A stretch of 64,000 bases of DNA from Hymenobacter terrestris (GCF_013377905.1 NZ_JABKAV010000001.1:62001-126000), one strand, 5' to 3'. Shown: positions 50,114-59,178, numbered from the stretch's first letter. Numbers and translations: made by a program. Notes: a model not told the origin generated them from the sequence alone.

Positions 50114-52615
50114 TCAGAATTTAGCCCCTACCGATACCAGAAAGTTGCGGGTGGCCTGAGGATAATACCAGTTGAACGTTTGCTGGCGGCCGTCGGCGCC
50201 GGGGTAACCGTAGGTGTAGCCATTGGCTACGTAGCGGCGGTTGAGCACGTTGTTTACCAGCAGGCCCAGCTCTATCTCCTTGATGGACACGGGCCGGATG
50301 GTGTACCGCAGCCGGAAATCGAGCACCTGATAAGGACTGATGCGGCGGTCTTCGCTCGTGGTGTTATCGAGGTACTGGCGGCTAACGGTTTTGTAGAGCA
50401 GCGCCGCCCGCAGGCCCGGCACGGCGGCCAGCGGCTGGGCCTCCAGCGTATGGGCCGATACCACCGAAGGCGAATAGGAAATGGTGGTAGTGCGCGCTTC
50501 AGCCGCCATAACAGGGTTGTAGTCGGCGTCGTAGGTGATGGCGCGGTAGTCGAGTATGCGGTTGCGGCTGAGCGTGAGCGTGCTGCTAAGGCTGACGCGG
50601 TTCTGCAGAGCGGCGGCCGCGCCGGTTAGCTCCAGGCCGGTGCGGTAGCTGCGCGGGGCGTTGGTGCGCAGGGCCGTGCCCACATCGTTGAGCTGGCCGG
50701 TAGCCACCAGCTGGTTGCGGTAATGCATGTAGAAATAGTTGGCCTCTAAGGTCACCGAGCCACCCGCCCCGAGCAGGTTCACATCGGCTTTGCGCAAGCG
50801 GTAGCCCGCTTCGAAATCGTTGAGGCGCTCGGCCTTAGCGCTCTGGTCGCCGGTGGGGCGGTCGGTGAAATCGGAGCGCACCGGCTCGCGCTGGCCCACA
50901 GCGAAGCTGGCGTAGAGCTGCTGGCCCGCTGCCAGCGCGAAGGTAGCGCCGGCTTTGGGGTTGAAGAAGGTGTAACGGGCGCGGGTAGTTACGTCGTTCT
51001 GGTCGTCTTCGAGCCCGTCAATTGCATAGTCGATGTGGCGCACCTGCACGTCGCCGTACACCCCGAGCTTGGGCAGCACCTGCCAGGTGGCGCGGGCGTA
51101 GGCGTTGTAATCGGTTTTGGTGGCGTCGTTGAAGTAATAGCGGTGGCGGATGTTGCCCGTGGAGGCAAACCGAGCCCAGATGACCTCGCCGTAGTGGTCG
51201 TTCACGAAGCGGTTCCAGGCCCCGCCCACCGTGGCCTGCAGCCGGTCGTTGCTTTTGGGCTGGTAGTTGAGCGCGAACGTGCCGCCGTAGAAGTAGTTAT
51301 CCAGCCACTTGCGGTCTACAAGGTCGGTGCGGGCAATGGTGGTGTCGCCGAGGACCACGTTGGGCAGCTGATAGTTGGCCAGGCGGCGGTTGGCCCGGAA
51401 GCTCTCGTAGTAGCCGAACCCGCGGGTGAGGTGAAGGGCCGCACCCAGGCTCCAGTCGGCACCCAGGGCCTGCGAGAGGTGCAGCTGGTAGTGGTTTTGC
51501 TGGTAGTTATCGGTCTGGTTGTCGTAGGTGTAGTAGCTGTAGCGGCGGCCTTCGCGGCGCACCCGCTCGGCATCGGCCGCGCTCAACTCCCCATTCTCCA
51601 CGTATTGCTGCAACAGGGCCTCATTGCCGGTGATGGCCGGCTCGGGCACGCCGTTCCAGGCCTGGTAGGTTTTCTCGCGGCCCGAAAACGTGATGAACTT
51701 TACCAGCGTGTTCTTGCCCTGGTAGCCGGCGGCCAGATAGTACGACTTCAGATCGGAAGCTGCCCGATTCATGTACCCATCGGTACTGATGCGCGAGAGG
51801 CGGCCGTCAACCGTAAAGTGCTTCCCCAGCAAACCGGTACCGAACTGGGCCGTGTTTTTCCAGGTATTGAAGGAGCCGTACGAGTTGCTGGTTTCGCCGT
51901 AGGCATCGAGGCGGTTGTCGAGCGTACTGATGTTGAGGCTGGCCCCGAAAGCGGCCCCGCCGTTCTGGCTCGTGCCCACACCCCGCTGAATCTGGATGGA
52001 GCTGATGGAGGAGGACAAATCGGGCAGGTTCACCAGAAACGAGCCGTGCGACTCCGCATCATTGAGCGGAATGCCGTTGATGGTCATGTTGATGCCCGTA
52101 TTGCTCGTGCCCCGGATGCGGATATCGGTGTAGCCCACGCCTGCCCCGGCATCCGACGTAACCACCACCGAAGGCGTCTGATCGAGCAGATAAGGCAGAT
52201 CCTGGCCGAAGTTACGCTTGGCGAGGTCCTGCTTGCCCAGGTTGGTGTAGGCGGTAGCAGTGCGGTCGGAAGCACGCTGGGCCGTTACGAGCGCGTCGCC
52301 GGTGAGCACTCCGCCGGGCTGCAGGCGGGCCGCTATGCGCTGGGCCTCGGCCTGGCCCTGCAGAGTCTGCACAAAGGCTTCGTAGCCCACAAACGTGATG
52401 CGCAGCTCGTGCTGGCCGGCCGGCACGGCGGCCAGGCTGAAAGCGCCAGCCGCATTAGTGGTGCCGCTAGGGGTGCCGTCGAGTAGCACAGTGGCGCCGG
52501 GCAGCGGCTGCCCAGTGCGGGTGTCGGTAATGGTGCCGGCCACGGGCCCCTGGGCCCAGGCCACGCCAGACGATAACCCCAAAAGGGCCAGTCCGGTGGT
52601 TAGTACTTTTTTCAA
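50114..52615 (-). CDS. TonB-dependent outer-membrane receptor under TPP riboswitch control
   Basis: 833 residues from a TTG start (MKKVLTTGLALLGLSSGVAW); no ATG is available nearby. The signal peptide is followed by a carboxypeptidase-regulatory-like domain (about 22-105, GTITDTRTGQPLPGATVLLD), a plug (about 115-225, LPYLLDQTPSVVVTSDAGAG and IRIRGTSNTGINMTINGIPL) and a 22-strand barrel ending RNFLVSVGAKF. The TPP riboswitch upstream makes thiamin or a precursor the likely ligand. No inner-membrane transporter gene is adjacent. There is no SusD partner, which fits a vitamin receptor rather than a glycan system. Confidence 0.93.
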   Translation of the reverse strand: MKKVLTTGLALLGLSSGVAWAQGPVAGTITDTRTGQPLPGATVLLDGTPSGTTNAAGAFSLAAVPAGQHELRITFVGYEAFVQTLQGQAEAQRIAARLQPGGVLTGDALVTAQRASDRTATAYTNLGKQDLAKRNFGQDLPYLLDQTPSVVVTSDAGAGVGYTDIRIRGTSNTGINMTINGIPLNDAESHGSFLVNLPDLSSSISSIQIQRGVGTSQNGGAAFGASLNISTLDNRLDAYGETSNSYGSFNTWKNTAQFGTGLLGKHFTVDGRLSRISTDGYMNRAASDLKSYYLAAGYQGKNTLVKFITFSGREKTYQAWNGVPEPAITGNEALLQQYVENGELSAADAERVRREGRRYSYYTYDNQTDNYQQNHYQLHLSQALGADWSLGAALHLTRGFGYYESFRANRRLANYQLPNVVLGDTTIARTDLVDRKWLDNYFYGGTFALNYQPKSNDRLQATVGGAWNRFVNDHYGEVIWARFASTGNIRHRYYFNDATKTDYNAYARATWQVLPKLGVYGDVQVRHIDYAIDGLEDDQNDVTTRARYTFFNPKAGATFALAAGQQLYASFAVGQREPVRSDFTDRPTGDQSAKAERLNDFEAGYRLRKADVNLLGAGGSVTLEANYFYMHYRNQLVATGQLNDVGTALRTNAPRSYRTGLELTGAAAALQNRVSLSSTLTLSRNRILDYRAITYDADYNPVMAAEARTTTISYSPSVVSAHTLEAQPLAAVPGLRAALLYKTVSRQYLDNTTSEDRRISPYQVLDFRLRYTIRPVSIKEIELGLLVNNVLNRRYVANGYTYGYPGADGRQQTFNWYYPQATRNFLVSVGAKF

Positions 52616-53024
52616 AAGTGAAAAAATAGAAAAAGTGGAACGTGCCCAGGGCCAGGGGTCGGCCCCCGTGGGCGTTTCGCTCGCGGATCGTTTGTTCCCT
52701 TCGCCGGCATTACCCGAATCAGGTTCAATGGGTATGATCTCAGCCTTATTGCTACTCGCGTAGCTTGGGGCACCCCTAAACTGTGCGGCGAAGGTACGCC
52801 ACTAAATCTGGTTTCGGCGGGCCAGGCGCGGCCAATTGGCGCAAAAAGGGCTGGCACCTTCGTTTTCTACTGACAATCAGTTATCTTAGAAATACGCCCC
52901 GCCCACTATGGCAATCCGGACAAAAACCCGGGCACGCTAAAAACAAGCTGGGGCCACTGCCCGTTGCAGTAAATAGCCTGTTCGGTTCAGGAGCCCTTCT
53001 AGTTCCTTTTCAGCCTCCCGTGCC
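52616..53024. other. Leader region of the TonB receptor gene
   Basis: It contains the TPP riboswitch (52690-52780), a G/C-rich possible attenuator hairpin between aptamer and start (about 52640-52690), and on the far side a near-consensus TACCTTCG promoter box (about 52788-52795). Upstream of that, to 53024, I see no gene. Confidence 0.6.
52690..52780 (-). promoter_or_regulatory. TPP (thiamin pyrophosphate) riboswitch
   Basis: Reading the minus strand: AGGGGTGCC (P1 side), CTGAGATCATACCC, TTGAACCTGATTCGGGTAAT, then GCCGGCGAAGGGAAC. These are the invariant parts of the THI-box aptamer in the right order. It lies 75 bases before the TonB receptor start. When TPP binds it should lower expression of the receptor. 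Confidence 0.95.
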
Positions 53025-53258
53025 ATGTCCGTTCCCAGCCTGCTGTATATGCTCGTCGCGCTTCTTTTTGCCGCCTTTGTGTTACTGATGCCCGGCCGCC
53101 GCCTGCGCCAGCCGCCGGCTCCCGGCAACGACGACGACAGTGGCGGCGGCGAACCAATCGACGATGGCATGCCCGATTTTGACCTGCCCCCCGGCATCTC
53201 GCGCCCCATCAACGACTGGGAGCCCGACTACAACCGCCGCCCGGTGATTAGGGATTAG
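53025..53258 (+). CDS. Small acidic membrane-anchored protein, 77 residues
   Basis: One N-terminal helix (SLLYMLVALLFAAFVLLMPG) then RRLRQ as stop-transfer, an acidic Gly-rich stretch (NDDDSGGGEPIDDG) and a Pro/Asp-rich tail ending PVIRD. No domain is known. The tail runs directly into GGGATTA tandem repeats at its stop codon. It might be a genus-level orphan; the coding call rests mainly on the ATG, signal-anchor pattern and codon use. Confidence 0.5.
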   Translation: MSVPSLLYMLVALLFAAFVLLMPGRRLRQPPAPGNDDDSGGGEPIDDGMPDFDLPPGISRPINDWEPDYNRRPVIRD

Positions 53259-53273
53259 GGATTAGGGATTAGG
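53246..53273. repeat. GGGATTA microsatellite
   Basis: About three and a half tandem copies of the 7-base unit GGGATTA, overlapping the end of the 77-residue gene and touching the palindromic element that follows. Confidence 0.8.
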
Positions 53274-53279
53274 AAGAGC

Positions 53280-53382
53280 ACGTCATTCAGAGCGAAGCGA
53301 AGAATCTCGCGTGCCACAGTACCCCCTTACGATAGGGAGTTACTGTGGCACGCGAGATTCTTCGCTTCGCTCTGAATGACGT
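53280..53382. repeat. Palindromic intergenic element with perfect arms
   Basis: ACGTCATTCAGAGCGAAGCG...CACAGTA (53280-53321) pairs perfectly with 53341-53382, 42 bp, loop 19 bases. This is the best-preserved copy of the GTCATTCAGAGC type. It lies between convergent genes. Confidence 0.95.
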
Positions 53383-53426
53383 ACTTTGATTTAACCAGCC
53401 CCTACTACTGATTTAACCGGCGCCTA

Positions 53427-53855
53427 CTACAAATCTCTGGCCATCAGAATATACGGTTCGGTGCCGCGGTAGATGCGGTTGCCTTCGGGCTCCAGCTTGA
53501 AGGCGCGGTAGAACGCCTCGTTACGGGCGCGGGCGTCGCACCAGAGGCGGCGGGCACCACGGCGGCGGGCTTCGTTGATGACGTGGCGCAGCAGTTGCGA
53601 GCCGATGCCCTGGCCCTGACAGTCGGGGCGGGTGGCGAACTTGCGGAACCGGGCCACGCTGCCATCAATAAACAGCGAGATAACCGAAACCAGCTTACCA
53701 TTGCGGAAAGCGCCAAAGTGCAGGCCTACCGCGTCGTTGCCCAGCTTGATGTAGGAAACCGGCTCGCCGGGCCAGAGTACCTGGTGGCGCAACTCATACG
53801 TTTCGTCTGCCGAAATGGCCCGGATGGTGATGTCGGAAGTAGTGGTATCAGGCAA
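53427..53855 (-). CDS. GNAT-family N-acetyltransferase
   Basis: 142 residues. Acetyl-CoA-binding motif A is DCQGQGIGSQLLRHVINEAR (Q/RxxGxG/A form), followed by LWCDARARNEAFYRAFKLEP. Substrate unknown; many such proteins acetylate small amines or protein N-termini. It overlaps the stop of the aldose-epimerase gene by 8 bases, so the two are translated together on the minus strand. Confidence 0.9.
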   Translation of the reverse strand: MPDTTTSDITIRAISADETYELRHQVLWPGEPVSYIKLGNDAVGLHFGAFRNGKLVSVISLFIDGSVARFRKFATRPDCQGQGIGSQLLRHVINEARRRGARRLWCDARARNEAFYRAFKLEPEGNRIYRGTEPYILMARDL

Positions 53856-54726
53856 TGGTGAGACTATAAGAAGTGATAAACTGCTGGCCGGTATTCAGGC
53901 TCATTATGCCCTGCTTATCGGCCAGCTCGACGGGTGCACCCACGCTGCCCGCCAGCCCGTGCCAGGGCTCGATGCAAACGAATTCAGCACCCGGGCCCGC
54001 CGTCCAGAGGCCCAGGTAGGGAAAACCCTCGAAGCGGGCCCGCACGCTGTGGCCCGAGCGCCGGCTGCGCATCGTGAGGCTGGTGAAATCGAAGTGCTGA
54101 AAGACCAGCGCATCCTGGGCAAATAGCTCGTAGCTAAGCGGAAGAACGGTTTCCTGGTGCAGCAGCGGCGCCGTTTTGCCACTAAACAGGCCGTTTTCCA
54201 GCAGGTGCCGGTCGAGACTGACGGAGTGGTCGAAAACGAATTCGTAGTCATCGAAGGTTTCGCCGGGCAGCAACGGGCAGCGAAATGCCGGATGCGCCCC
54301 GATGCTGAACAGCAGCTCCGCCGAATCCGGGTTTTCGACCTCCCAGCCCACCGTGAGCGTGGAGCCAGCCAGCCGGTAGCTGATGCGCAGCGCAAACCCA
54401 AACGGATACAGGGCCCGGCTGGCAGCATCGTCGCGCAACTCAAACGTCAACTCGAACTCGCTGCGGTGCAACAGCGCAAACTCCCGGTCGCGGGCGAAAC
54501 CGTGCTGGCCCATCTCGTAGGTCTGGCCCTGGTAGCGGTACTGGTTGTCGGGCAGGCGGCCCACCACCGGAAACAACACCGGCGCGTGGCGGCCCCAGTA
54601 GGCGGGGTCGGCCTGCCAGATATACTCCAATTCTCCATCCTCACCAAGGTGCACAAAGCTGGTCAGCTCGGCCCCACGGGTGTTTACCTGAACGCGGCAG
54701 TGCTCGTTTTCGAGGGTATGAATCAT
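53848..54726 (-). CDS. Aldose 1-epimerase-family protein
   Basis: 292 residues. Seen: the N-terminal VNTRGAELTSFVHLGEDGEL, PVLFPVVGRLPDNQYRYQGQ, GQHGFARDREFALLHRSEFE (His of the HGFAR motif), and ISIGAHPAFRCPLLPGE with the second His (GAHPAFR). This is the galactose mutarotase-like fold of the YihR/YeaD or LacX group, which interconvert sugar anomers. The exact sugar is unknown. It heads a two-gene unit with the GNAT gene. Confidence 0.9.
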   Translation of the reverse strand: MIHTLENEHCRVQVNTRGAELTSFVHLGEDGELEYIWQADPAYWGRHAPVLFPVVGRLPDNQYRYQGQTYEMGQHGFARDREFALLHRSEFELTFELRDDAASRALYPFGFALRISYRLAGSTLTVGWEVENPDSAELLFSIGAHPAFRCPLLPGETFDDYEFVFDHSVSLDRHLLENGLFSGKTAPLLHQETVLPLSYELFAQDALVFQHFDFTSLTMRSRRSGHSVRARFEGFPYLGLWTAGPGAEFVCIEPWHGLAGSVGAPVELADKQGIMSLNTGQQFITSYSLTIA

Positions 54727-54829
54727 TGCAACACCTGTTTTATTCTCTGATAATCATAGCGCTGATTTCATCATCCCAGCATCCCAACCCATTTGCTACC
54801 GGGCAAACAACGGCAGCCGCCCCGTAAAG

Positions 54830-55384
54830 TTACTCCGGCGCTTCCTCGGACCGGGGCTGGCGGCTAAGCAGCTCATCAATATGAAAGCAGGACTGCTCGA
54901 AACGATGGGCGGGCGGGCCGCTTATTTCGGCAAAGTTCGACAGTTGGCCGCGGAGTTCGCGCTGGTAAAGCGTATAAAAATGATTGCGGTGCTGCGGATG
55001 CTCGCGCAACGGGTCGGCCTCCCAGGGCAGATCCACGTTCAGCAGCAGTACCAGCGCATACTCCTGCTGCTCCATCCGGCGCAGAATCCAGTCGGGGCAG
55101 TAGCCGAAGGAGTGCTCGGCCCATATTTTTATCACCAGCAAATCGGTGTCGCAGAACACCAGCGGCTGGCCCAGGCGTTGGGCTTCGGCTACCGCCTGCT
55201 CCTCGGCCTGCAGCTGGCCGCGGGCAATGTCCTCCAGGTCGGCCAAGGTGTAGCCGGGGGGGCGGCCGGTGAGGTAGGCGCGGGCATACTCGGGGGCCCA
55301 GGCCGTGTGGTAATGCACGGCCAGCAGGCGGCTCAAGGTGGTTTTGCCCGTCGATTCGGGGCCGGTGAGGGCAACGCGCAGCAT
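54830..55384 (-). CDS. NadR-like P-loop kinase (probable nicotinamide riboside kinase)
   Basis: 184 residues from ATG 55384; the frame opens to 55504. The P-loop is ALTGPESTGKTTLSRLLA, followed by WAPEYARAYL, CDTDLLVIKIWAEHSFG and LLLNVDLPWEADPLREHPQH. This is the AAA_28/NadR kinase domain, without the N-terminal adenylyltransferase of E. coli NadR. Next to pnuC its role should be phosphorylation of imported nicotinamide riboside to NMN for NAD salvage. Confidence 0.88.
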   Translation of the reverse strand: MLRVALTGPESTGKTTLSRLLAVHYHTAWAPEYARAYLTGRPPGYTLADLEDIARGQLQAEEQAVAEAQRLGQPLVFCDTDLLVIKIWAEHSFGYCPDWILRRMEQQEYALVLLLNVDLPWEADPLREHPQHRNHFYTLYQRELRGQLSNFAEISGPPAHRFEQSCFHIDELLSRQPRSEEAPE

Positions 55385-55449
55385 CAGCGGGCTGCTCCGG
55401 GAAACGGAAAATCGGCTGGCAGAAAGTGTACTGGTTTTTTCATAGCAGG

Positions 55450-56076
55450 TCAGGCAGAAAGCGGAACGGAGCAAGTGGCGTGTTGGCGCAGCGCCCGCCG
55501 CCACTCCAGGTAGCCATACACAGCCAAGCCGAGGTAGAGCACGTACAGGGCGCTGGTGGGGAAGAGTTGCTTGTGCCAGAGAATGGGCACGTAGATAATA
55601 TCAACCACAATCCAGATAAGCCAGTTTTCGAGGCGTTTGCGGATGAGCAGAAACTGCCCGGCCAGGCTGCCGGCCGTCGTGAAAGCGTCCCAATGGGGCA
55701 GCGCGGCGTCGGTGTGGTGCTGCAGGTAGTAGCCCACGCCCAGCGTGTAGGCGGCCACAAAAGCCGCACAGCCCACCCACTCGCGCATAGGCGTGCGCGT
55801 TACGGGCAGCTCCGAGCGGTTGCGCCCGCCGTACAGCCACTGGTACCAGCCCAGCGCCGCCAGCCCGATAAACAGCACCTGCAGAAAGGCATCGGAGTAG
55901 AGCGTGGCCCCCGAGTACACCACCACATACAGCGCGCAGCTGACGATGGCGACCGGAAAATTCCAGAGCGACTCGCGGGCCGCCAGCCACACGCAGGCAA
56001 ATCCCGTCACGACGGCCACCCATTCGAGCGGGCCGTTGCCGGCCGCCGCGGTCCAGAGTCTGTACAGTTCTTCCAA
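55450..56076 (-). CDS. pnuC: Nicotinamide riboside transporter PnuC
   Basis: 208 residues from TTG 56076 (MEELYRLWTAAAGNGPLEWV). The longer frame opens with a TTG at 56127 that lies inside the -7 box TAGCTTTG (56125-56132), so that start is unlikely. Seven-helix PnuC pattern: EWVAVVTGFACVWLAARESL, NFPVAIVSCALYVVVYSGAT, LFIGLAALGWYQWLYGGRNR and NWLIWIVVDIIYVPILWHKQ. It imports nicotinamide riboside across the inner membrane. The NadR-like kinase gene begins 65 bases downstream in the same orientation, forming a small salvage operon. Confidence 0.92.
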   Translation of the reverse strand: MEELYRLWTAAAGNGPLEWVAVVTGFACVWLAARESLWNFPVAIVSCALYVVVYSGATLYSDAFLQVLFIGLAALGWYQWLYGGRNRSELPVTRTPMREWVGCAAFVAAYTLGVGYYLQHHTDAALPHWDAFTTAGSLAGQFLLIRKRLENWLIWIVVDIIYVPILWHKQLFPTSALYVLYLGLAVYGYLEWRRALRQHATCSVPLSA

Positions 56077-56124
56077 TTCGGTTTCAGCAGATGAATTGCA
56101 CCGGCTCCGTACGGGCCGGTTGGT

Positions 56125-56132
56125 CAAAGCTA
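56125..56132 (-). promoter_or_regulatory. -7 promoter box TAGCTTTG of pnuC
   Basis: Exact TAnnTTTG on the minus strand, 48 bases before TTG 56076; it overlaps the false upstream TTG start. Confidence 0.6.
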
Positions 56133-56183
56133 ACCAGCGGCGGGGTAATTTTACGGTTGCTACCGCTTTTTAGCCCTTACCCA

Positions 56184-56507
56184 ATGCTGCCCGAACTCAC
56201 GCCCGAAGCCCTGCATGCCCGCCTGCAAAGCGGCGAAAACCTCCAGCTCATCGACGTGCGCCAGCCCGATGAGTACGCCTTCTGCCGCATCGAAGGCAGC
56301 CTGCTGATTCCGCTGGGCGAGTTAGCGTCCCGCGCCGACGAGGTGCCCGACGACCGGCCCGTGGTCCTCATTTGCCACCACGGCGTGCGCTCGATGCAGG
56401 CGCTGGCCTACCTGCAGCACCGCCACGAGCACACCAACCTGCTGAACCTGCGCGGCGGCATCGACGCCTGGAGCCGGCGGGTAGATGCTTCGGTGGCGCT
56501 ATATTAG
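56184..56507 (+). CDS. Single-domain rhodanese-like sulfurtransferase
   Basis: 107 residues from ATG 56184. Seen: LQLIDVRQPDEYAFCRIEGS, the active-site Cys64 in VLICHHGVRSMQALAYL, and NLLNLRGGIDAWS. It should carry sulfane sulfur on the Cys as a persulfide. The donor and acceptor are unknown. It is divergent from pnuC and ends just before a palindromic element. Confidence 0.93.
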   Translation: MLPELTPEALHARLQSGENLQLIDVRQPDEYAFCRIEGSLLIPLGELASRADEVPDDRPVVLICHHGVRSMQALAYLQHRHEHTNLLNLRGGIDAWSRRVDASVALY

Positions 56508-56533
56508 GGACTGTGGCCAAGGTGTTATAAGAC

Positions 56534-56635
56534 GGTCATGCTGAGCTTGCCGAAGCATCTCTACCGCTTCGTTGTACTGATTGGATTAGTGTTGCGGTAG
56601 AGATGCTTCGGCAAGCTCAGCATGACCTTTTTTTT
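56534..56635. repeat. Palindromic intergenic element plus T8
   Basis: GGTCATGCTGAGCTTGCCGA...CTACCGC (56534-56567) pairs perfectly with 56594-56627, 34 bp, loop 26 bases, followed on the plus strand by T8. It could end transcription of the rhodanese gene and lies 15 bases before hrpB. Confidence 0.93.
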
Positions 56636-56649
56636 GAATACCTCAGCCT

Positions 56650-59178
56650 ATGCGCTTCCCCGACCTGCCCATCACCGCCGCCCTGCCCGAACTGCTGGCC
56701 ACGCTCGAAACCCACCATGTGGCCGTGCTGCAGGCCCCGCCCGGCGCAGGTAAAACCACGCTGGTGCCGCTGGCGCTGTTGGAAGCCGCTTGGCGGGAAG
56801 GTGGGAAGATTATCGTGCTGGAGCCCCGACGGCTGGCGGCGCGGGCGGCGGCCACCCGTATGGCCCAGCTGCTGGGCGAGCCCGTGGGCCAGACCGTGGG
56901 CTACCGCATGCGGCTGGAAAGCAAGATTTCGGCGAAAACCCGCATCGAAGTCGTCACCGAAATCATACTCACCCGCCAGCTCCAAGACGACCCCGCGCTG
57001 GAAGGCGTGGCCGCTGTGCTGTTCGACGAATTCCACGAGCGCAGCCTGCAGGCTGACCTCGGCCTGGCCCTGGCCCTCGATGCCCAGCAGGTTTTGCGGC
57101 CCGATTTACGGCTGCTGGTCATGTCGGCTACCCTGGATGCCGAGCGACTGGGCCACTGGCTTGGCGCGCCAGTCGTGAGCAGCCTAGGCCGCATGTTTCC
57201 GGTCGAAACCCACTACCTAAGCCCCCAACGCGCCACCAGCGCCTCTAAGCGCCCCCACGAAAAACTGCAGGACCTCGTGCCGGTGCTCGTGCGCGAGGCC
57301 CTGCAAGCCCACCCCACCGGCGACGTGCTGGTGTTTCTGCCCGGTCTGGCCGACCAGCGCCGGGTGGCCGCCAAGCTAGCCTCACTGCCCGACCATATTA
57401 TCATCCACACCCTCCACGGCGAGTTGCCCGCCGAACAGCAGGACGCTGCCCTACGCCCCGCCCCAGCTGGCCGCCGCAAGGTAGTGCTGGCTACCAGCAT
57501 TGCCGAAACCAGCCTCACCATCGAGGGTGTGAGCATCGTAGTGGATGGCGGATTTGCCCGTATCCCGCGCTTCGAGCCGCGCACTGGCCTCACCACGCTG
57601 GGCACCGAGCCAGCCAGCCAGGCCGCCGCCGACCAGCGCCGGGGCCGCGCCGGCCGCCTCGGCCCCGGCACCTGCTACCGCCTCTGGACCGACGCCGAAT
57701 TCCGGGAGCTACCGCAACATTTGCCGCCCGAAATCCTGACCGCCGACTTGAGTCCGCTGGCGCTGGAGCTGGCATTGTGGGGCGCATACGCGGCCGATAG
57801 TCTGCGCTGGCTGGATGTGCCGCCGGCCCCGGCGCTGGCCCAGGCGCGTGAGCTGCTGGTGCGGCTGGATGCCCTTACGCCAGCCGGTCCGCCTACCGCC
57901 CACGGTCGCGCCCTGGCCCGGCTGGGGCTGGCCCCGCGCCTAGCCCACCTGGTGGCGCGCGGCCAGCAAATCGGCCACGGCGCTACGGCCTGCGCGCTGG
58001 CCGCATTGCTCACCGAGCGCGACATTCTACGCCCCGCCGATGGCTCGTTTGGCCCGCCCGATTTGCGTTTGCGCCTCGAAGCCCTGCATACCGGACGCGC
58101 CCCGCTGCCCGGCCTGCTGCCCGATGCGGCCGGCCTGCGCCGGGTGCGCGAGGCGGCCGCCGTGCTCCGCCAACGGGCCGGCGCGAAAGGCGAAATCGAG
58201 CCCGATGCGGCCGGGTTGCTGGCCGCTCTGGCCTACCCCGACCGCCTGGCCCAGCGCGAAACGCCCGAGCGAGTGCGCCTGCGTAGCGGCCAGCGCGCCA
58301 CGCTGCCGGCGGAGCATTTTGGGCAGCAGGACCATTTTTTCGCTGTGGCCAGCCTCGATGGCTACACCGCCCAGCCCCGCGCCAGCTTGGCCGCACCCCT
58401 GAGCCGGGCTGAGCTGGAAGAGCATTTTGCGCAGCAGATTGAAACCCGCGACGAGGTGCGCTGGGACGAAGCTACCGGCCGCGTAACGGCCCGCCGCCTG
58501 CGCCGCCTCGGGGCCCTGCTGCTGTCCGATATCAACCTACCTAACCCCGACCCGGCTTTGGTGGCCGCTGCTTTGCTGGAGGCCGTGCAGGCTGGTGGCA
58601 TTGCCGGGCTTCCCTGGAGCGAGGCCGCCACGCAGTTGCGCGAGCGGCTGGCCTTCATGCACCATCGCTTCCCCTCAAACTGGCCCGAGGTATCGGACGA
58701 AGTGCTGCTGGCGGAGTTGGACGACTGGCTGGGGCCTTATTTGACGGGCGTGAAGTCGATGGCCGAGCTCGGCCGGATTGACTTCCACGAGGCGCTGTTG
58801 GGCCGGCTGCCGGACGGCTGGAGCCAGCGCCAGGAGCTGGACCGCCTCGCCCCTACCCACCTCGAAGTGCCCACCGGCTCGCGCATCCGCCTCGATTACG
58901 CCGTGCCCGAAACCCCAGTGCTGGCCGTACGTCTGCAGGAGGTATTCGGCCTGCTCGATACGCCCACGGTAGGCGGCGGCGTGCCGCTCACGCTGCACCT
59001 CCTCTCGCCCGGCTACCGCCCTGCCCAGGTTACGCGCGACCTTCGCAGCTTCTGGACCAGCTCTTACTTCGAGGTGCGCAAGGAACTGCGCGGCCGCTAC
59101 CCCAAGCACTACTGGCCCGAAAACCCGCTCGAAGCCCAAGCCGTGCGCGGCACCAAAAAGCAGAACGGGCTTCGTTGA
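56650..59178 (+). CDS. hrpB: ATP-dependent helicase HrpB
   Basis: 842 residues, the family length. DEAH-type helicase: Walker A APPGAGKTTLVPLALL, LEPRRLAARAAATRM, Walker B LFDEFHERSLQADLGL, VMSATLD, DVLVFLPGLADQRRV, ATSIAETSLTIEGVSIVVDG and QRRGRAGRLGPGTCYRLW. The C-terminal HrpB-specific region ends with LRSFWTSSYFEVRKELRGRY and PKHYWPENPLEAQ. The substrate (RNA or DNA) and purpose are not well defined in the family. The start lies directly after a palindromic element, with no visible promoter box. Confidence 0.95.
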   Translation: MRFPDLPITAALPELLATLETHHVAVLQAPPGAGKTTLVPLALLEAAWREGGKIIVLEPRRLAARAAATRMAQLLGEPVGQTVGYRMRLESKISAKTRIEVVTEIILTRQLQDDPALEGVAAVLFDEFHERSLQADLGLALALDAQQVLRPDLRLLVMSATLDAERLGHWLGAPVVSSLGRMFPVETHYLSPQRATSASKRPHEKLQDLVPVLVREALQAHPTGDVLVFLPGLADQRRVAAKLASLPDHIIIHTLHGELPAEQQDAALRPAPAGRRKVVLATSIAETSLTIEGVSIVVDGGFARIPRFEPRTGLTTLGTEPASQAAADQRRGRAGRLGPGTCYRLWTDAEFRELPQHLPPEILTADLSPLALELALWGAYAADSLRWLDVPPAPALAQARELLVRLDALTPAGPPTAHGRALARLGLAPRLAHLVARGQQIGHGATACALAALLTERDILRPADGSFGPPDLRLRLEALHTGRAPLPGLLPDAAGLRRVREAAAVLRQRAGAKGEIEPDAAGLLAALAYPDRLAQRETPERVRLRSGQRATLPAEHFGQQDHFFAVASLDGYTAQPRASLAAPLSRAELEEHFAQQIETRDEVRWDEATGRVTARRLRRLGALLLSDINLPNPDPALVAAALLEAVQAGGIAGLPWSEAATQLRERLAFMHHRFPSNWPEVSDEVLLAELDDWLGPYLTGVKSMAELGRIDFHEALLGRLPDGWSQRQELDRLAPTHLEVPTGSRIRLDYAVPETPVLAVRLQEVFGLLDTPTVGGGVPLTLHLLSPGYRPAQVTRDLRSFWTSSYFEVRKELRGRYPKHYWPENPLEAQAVRGTKKQNGLR

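Noticed and set aside
51035..52486. 483-codon open frame on the plus strand
   Set aside because: Antisense to the TonB receptor; its Val/Gly/Ala/His-rich composition matches no family.
53246..53273. CRISPR-like short repeat
   Set aside because: The 7-base GGGATTA units are directly adjacent without spacers; it is a microsatellite.
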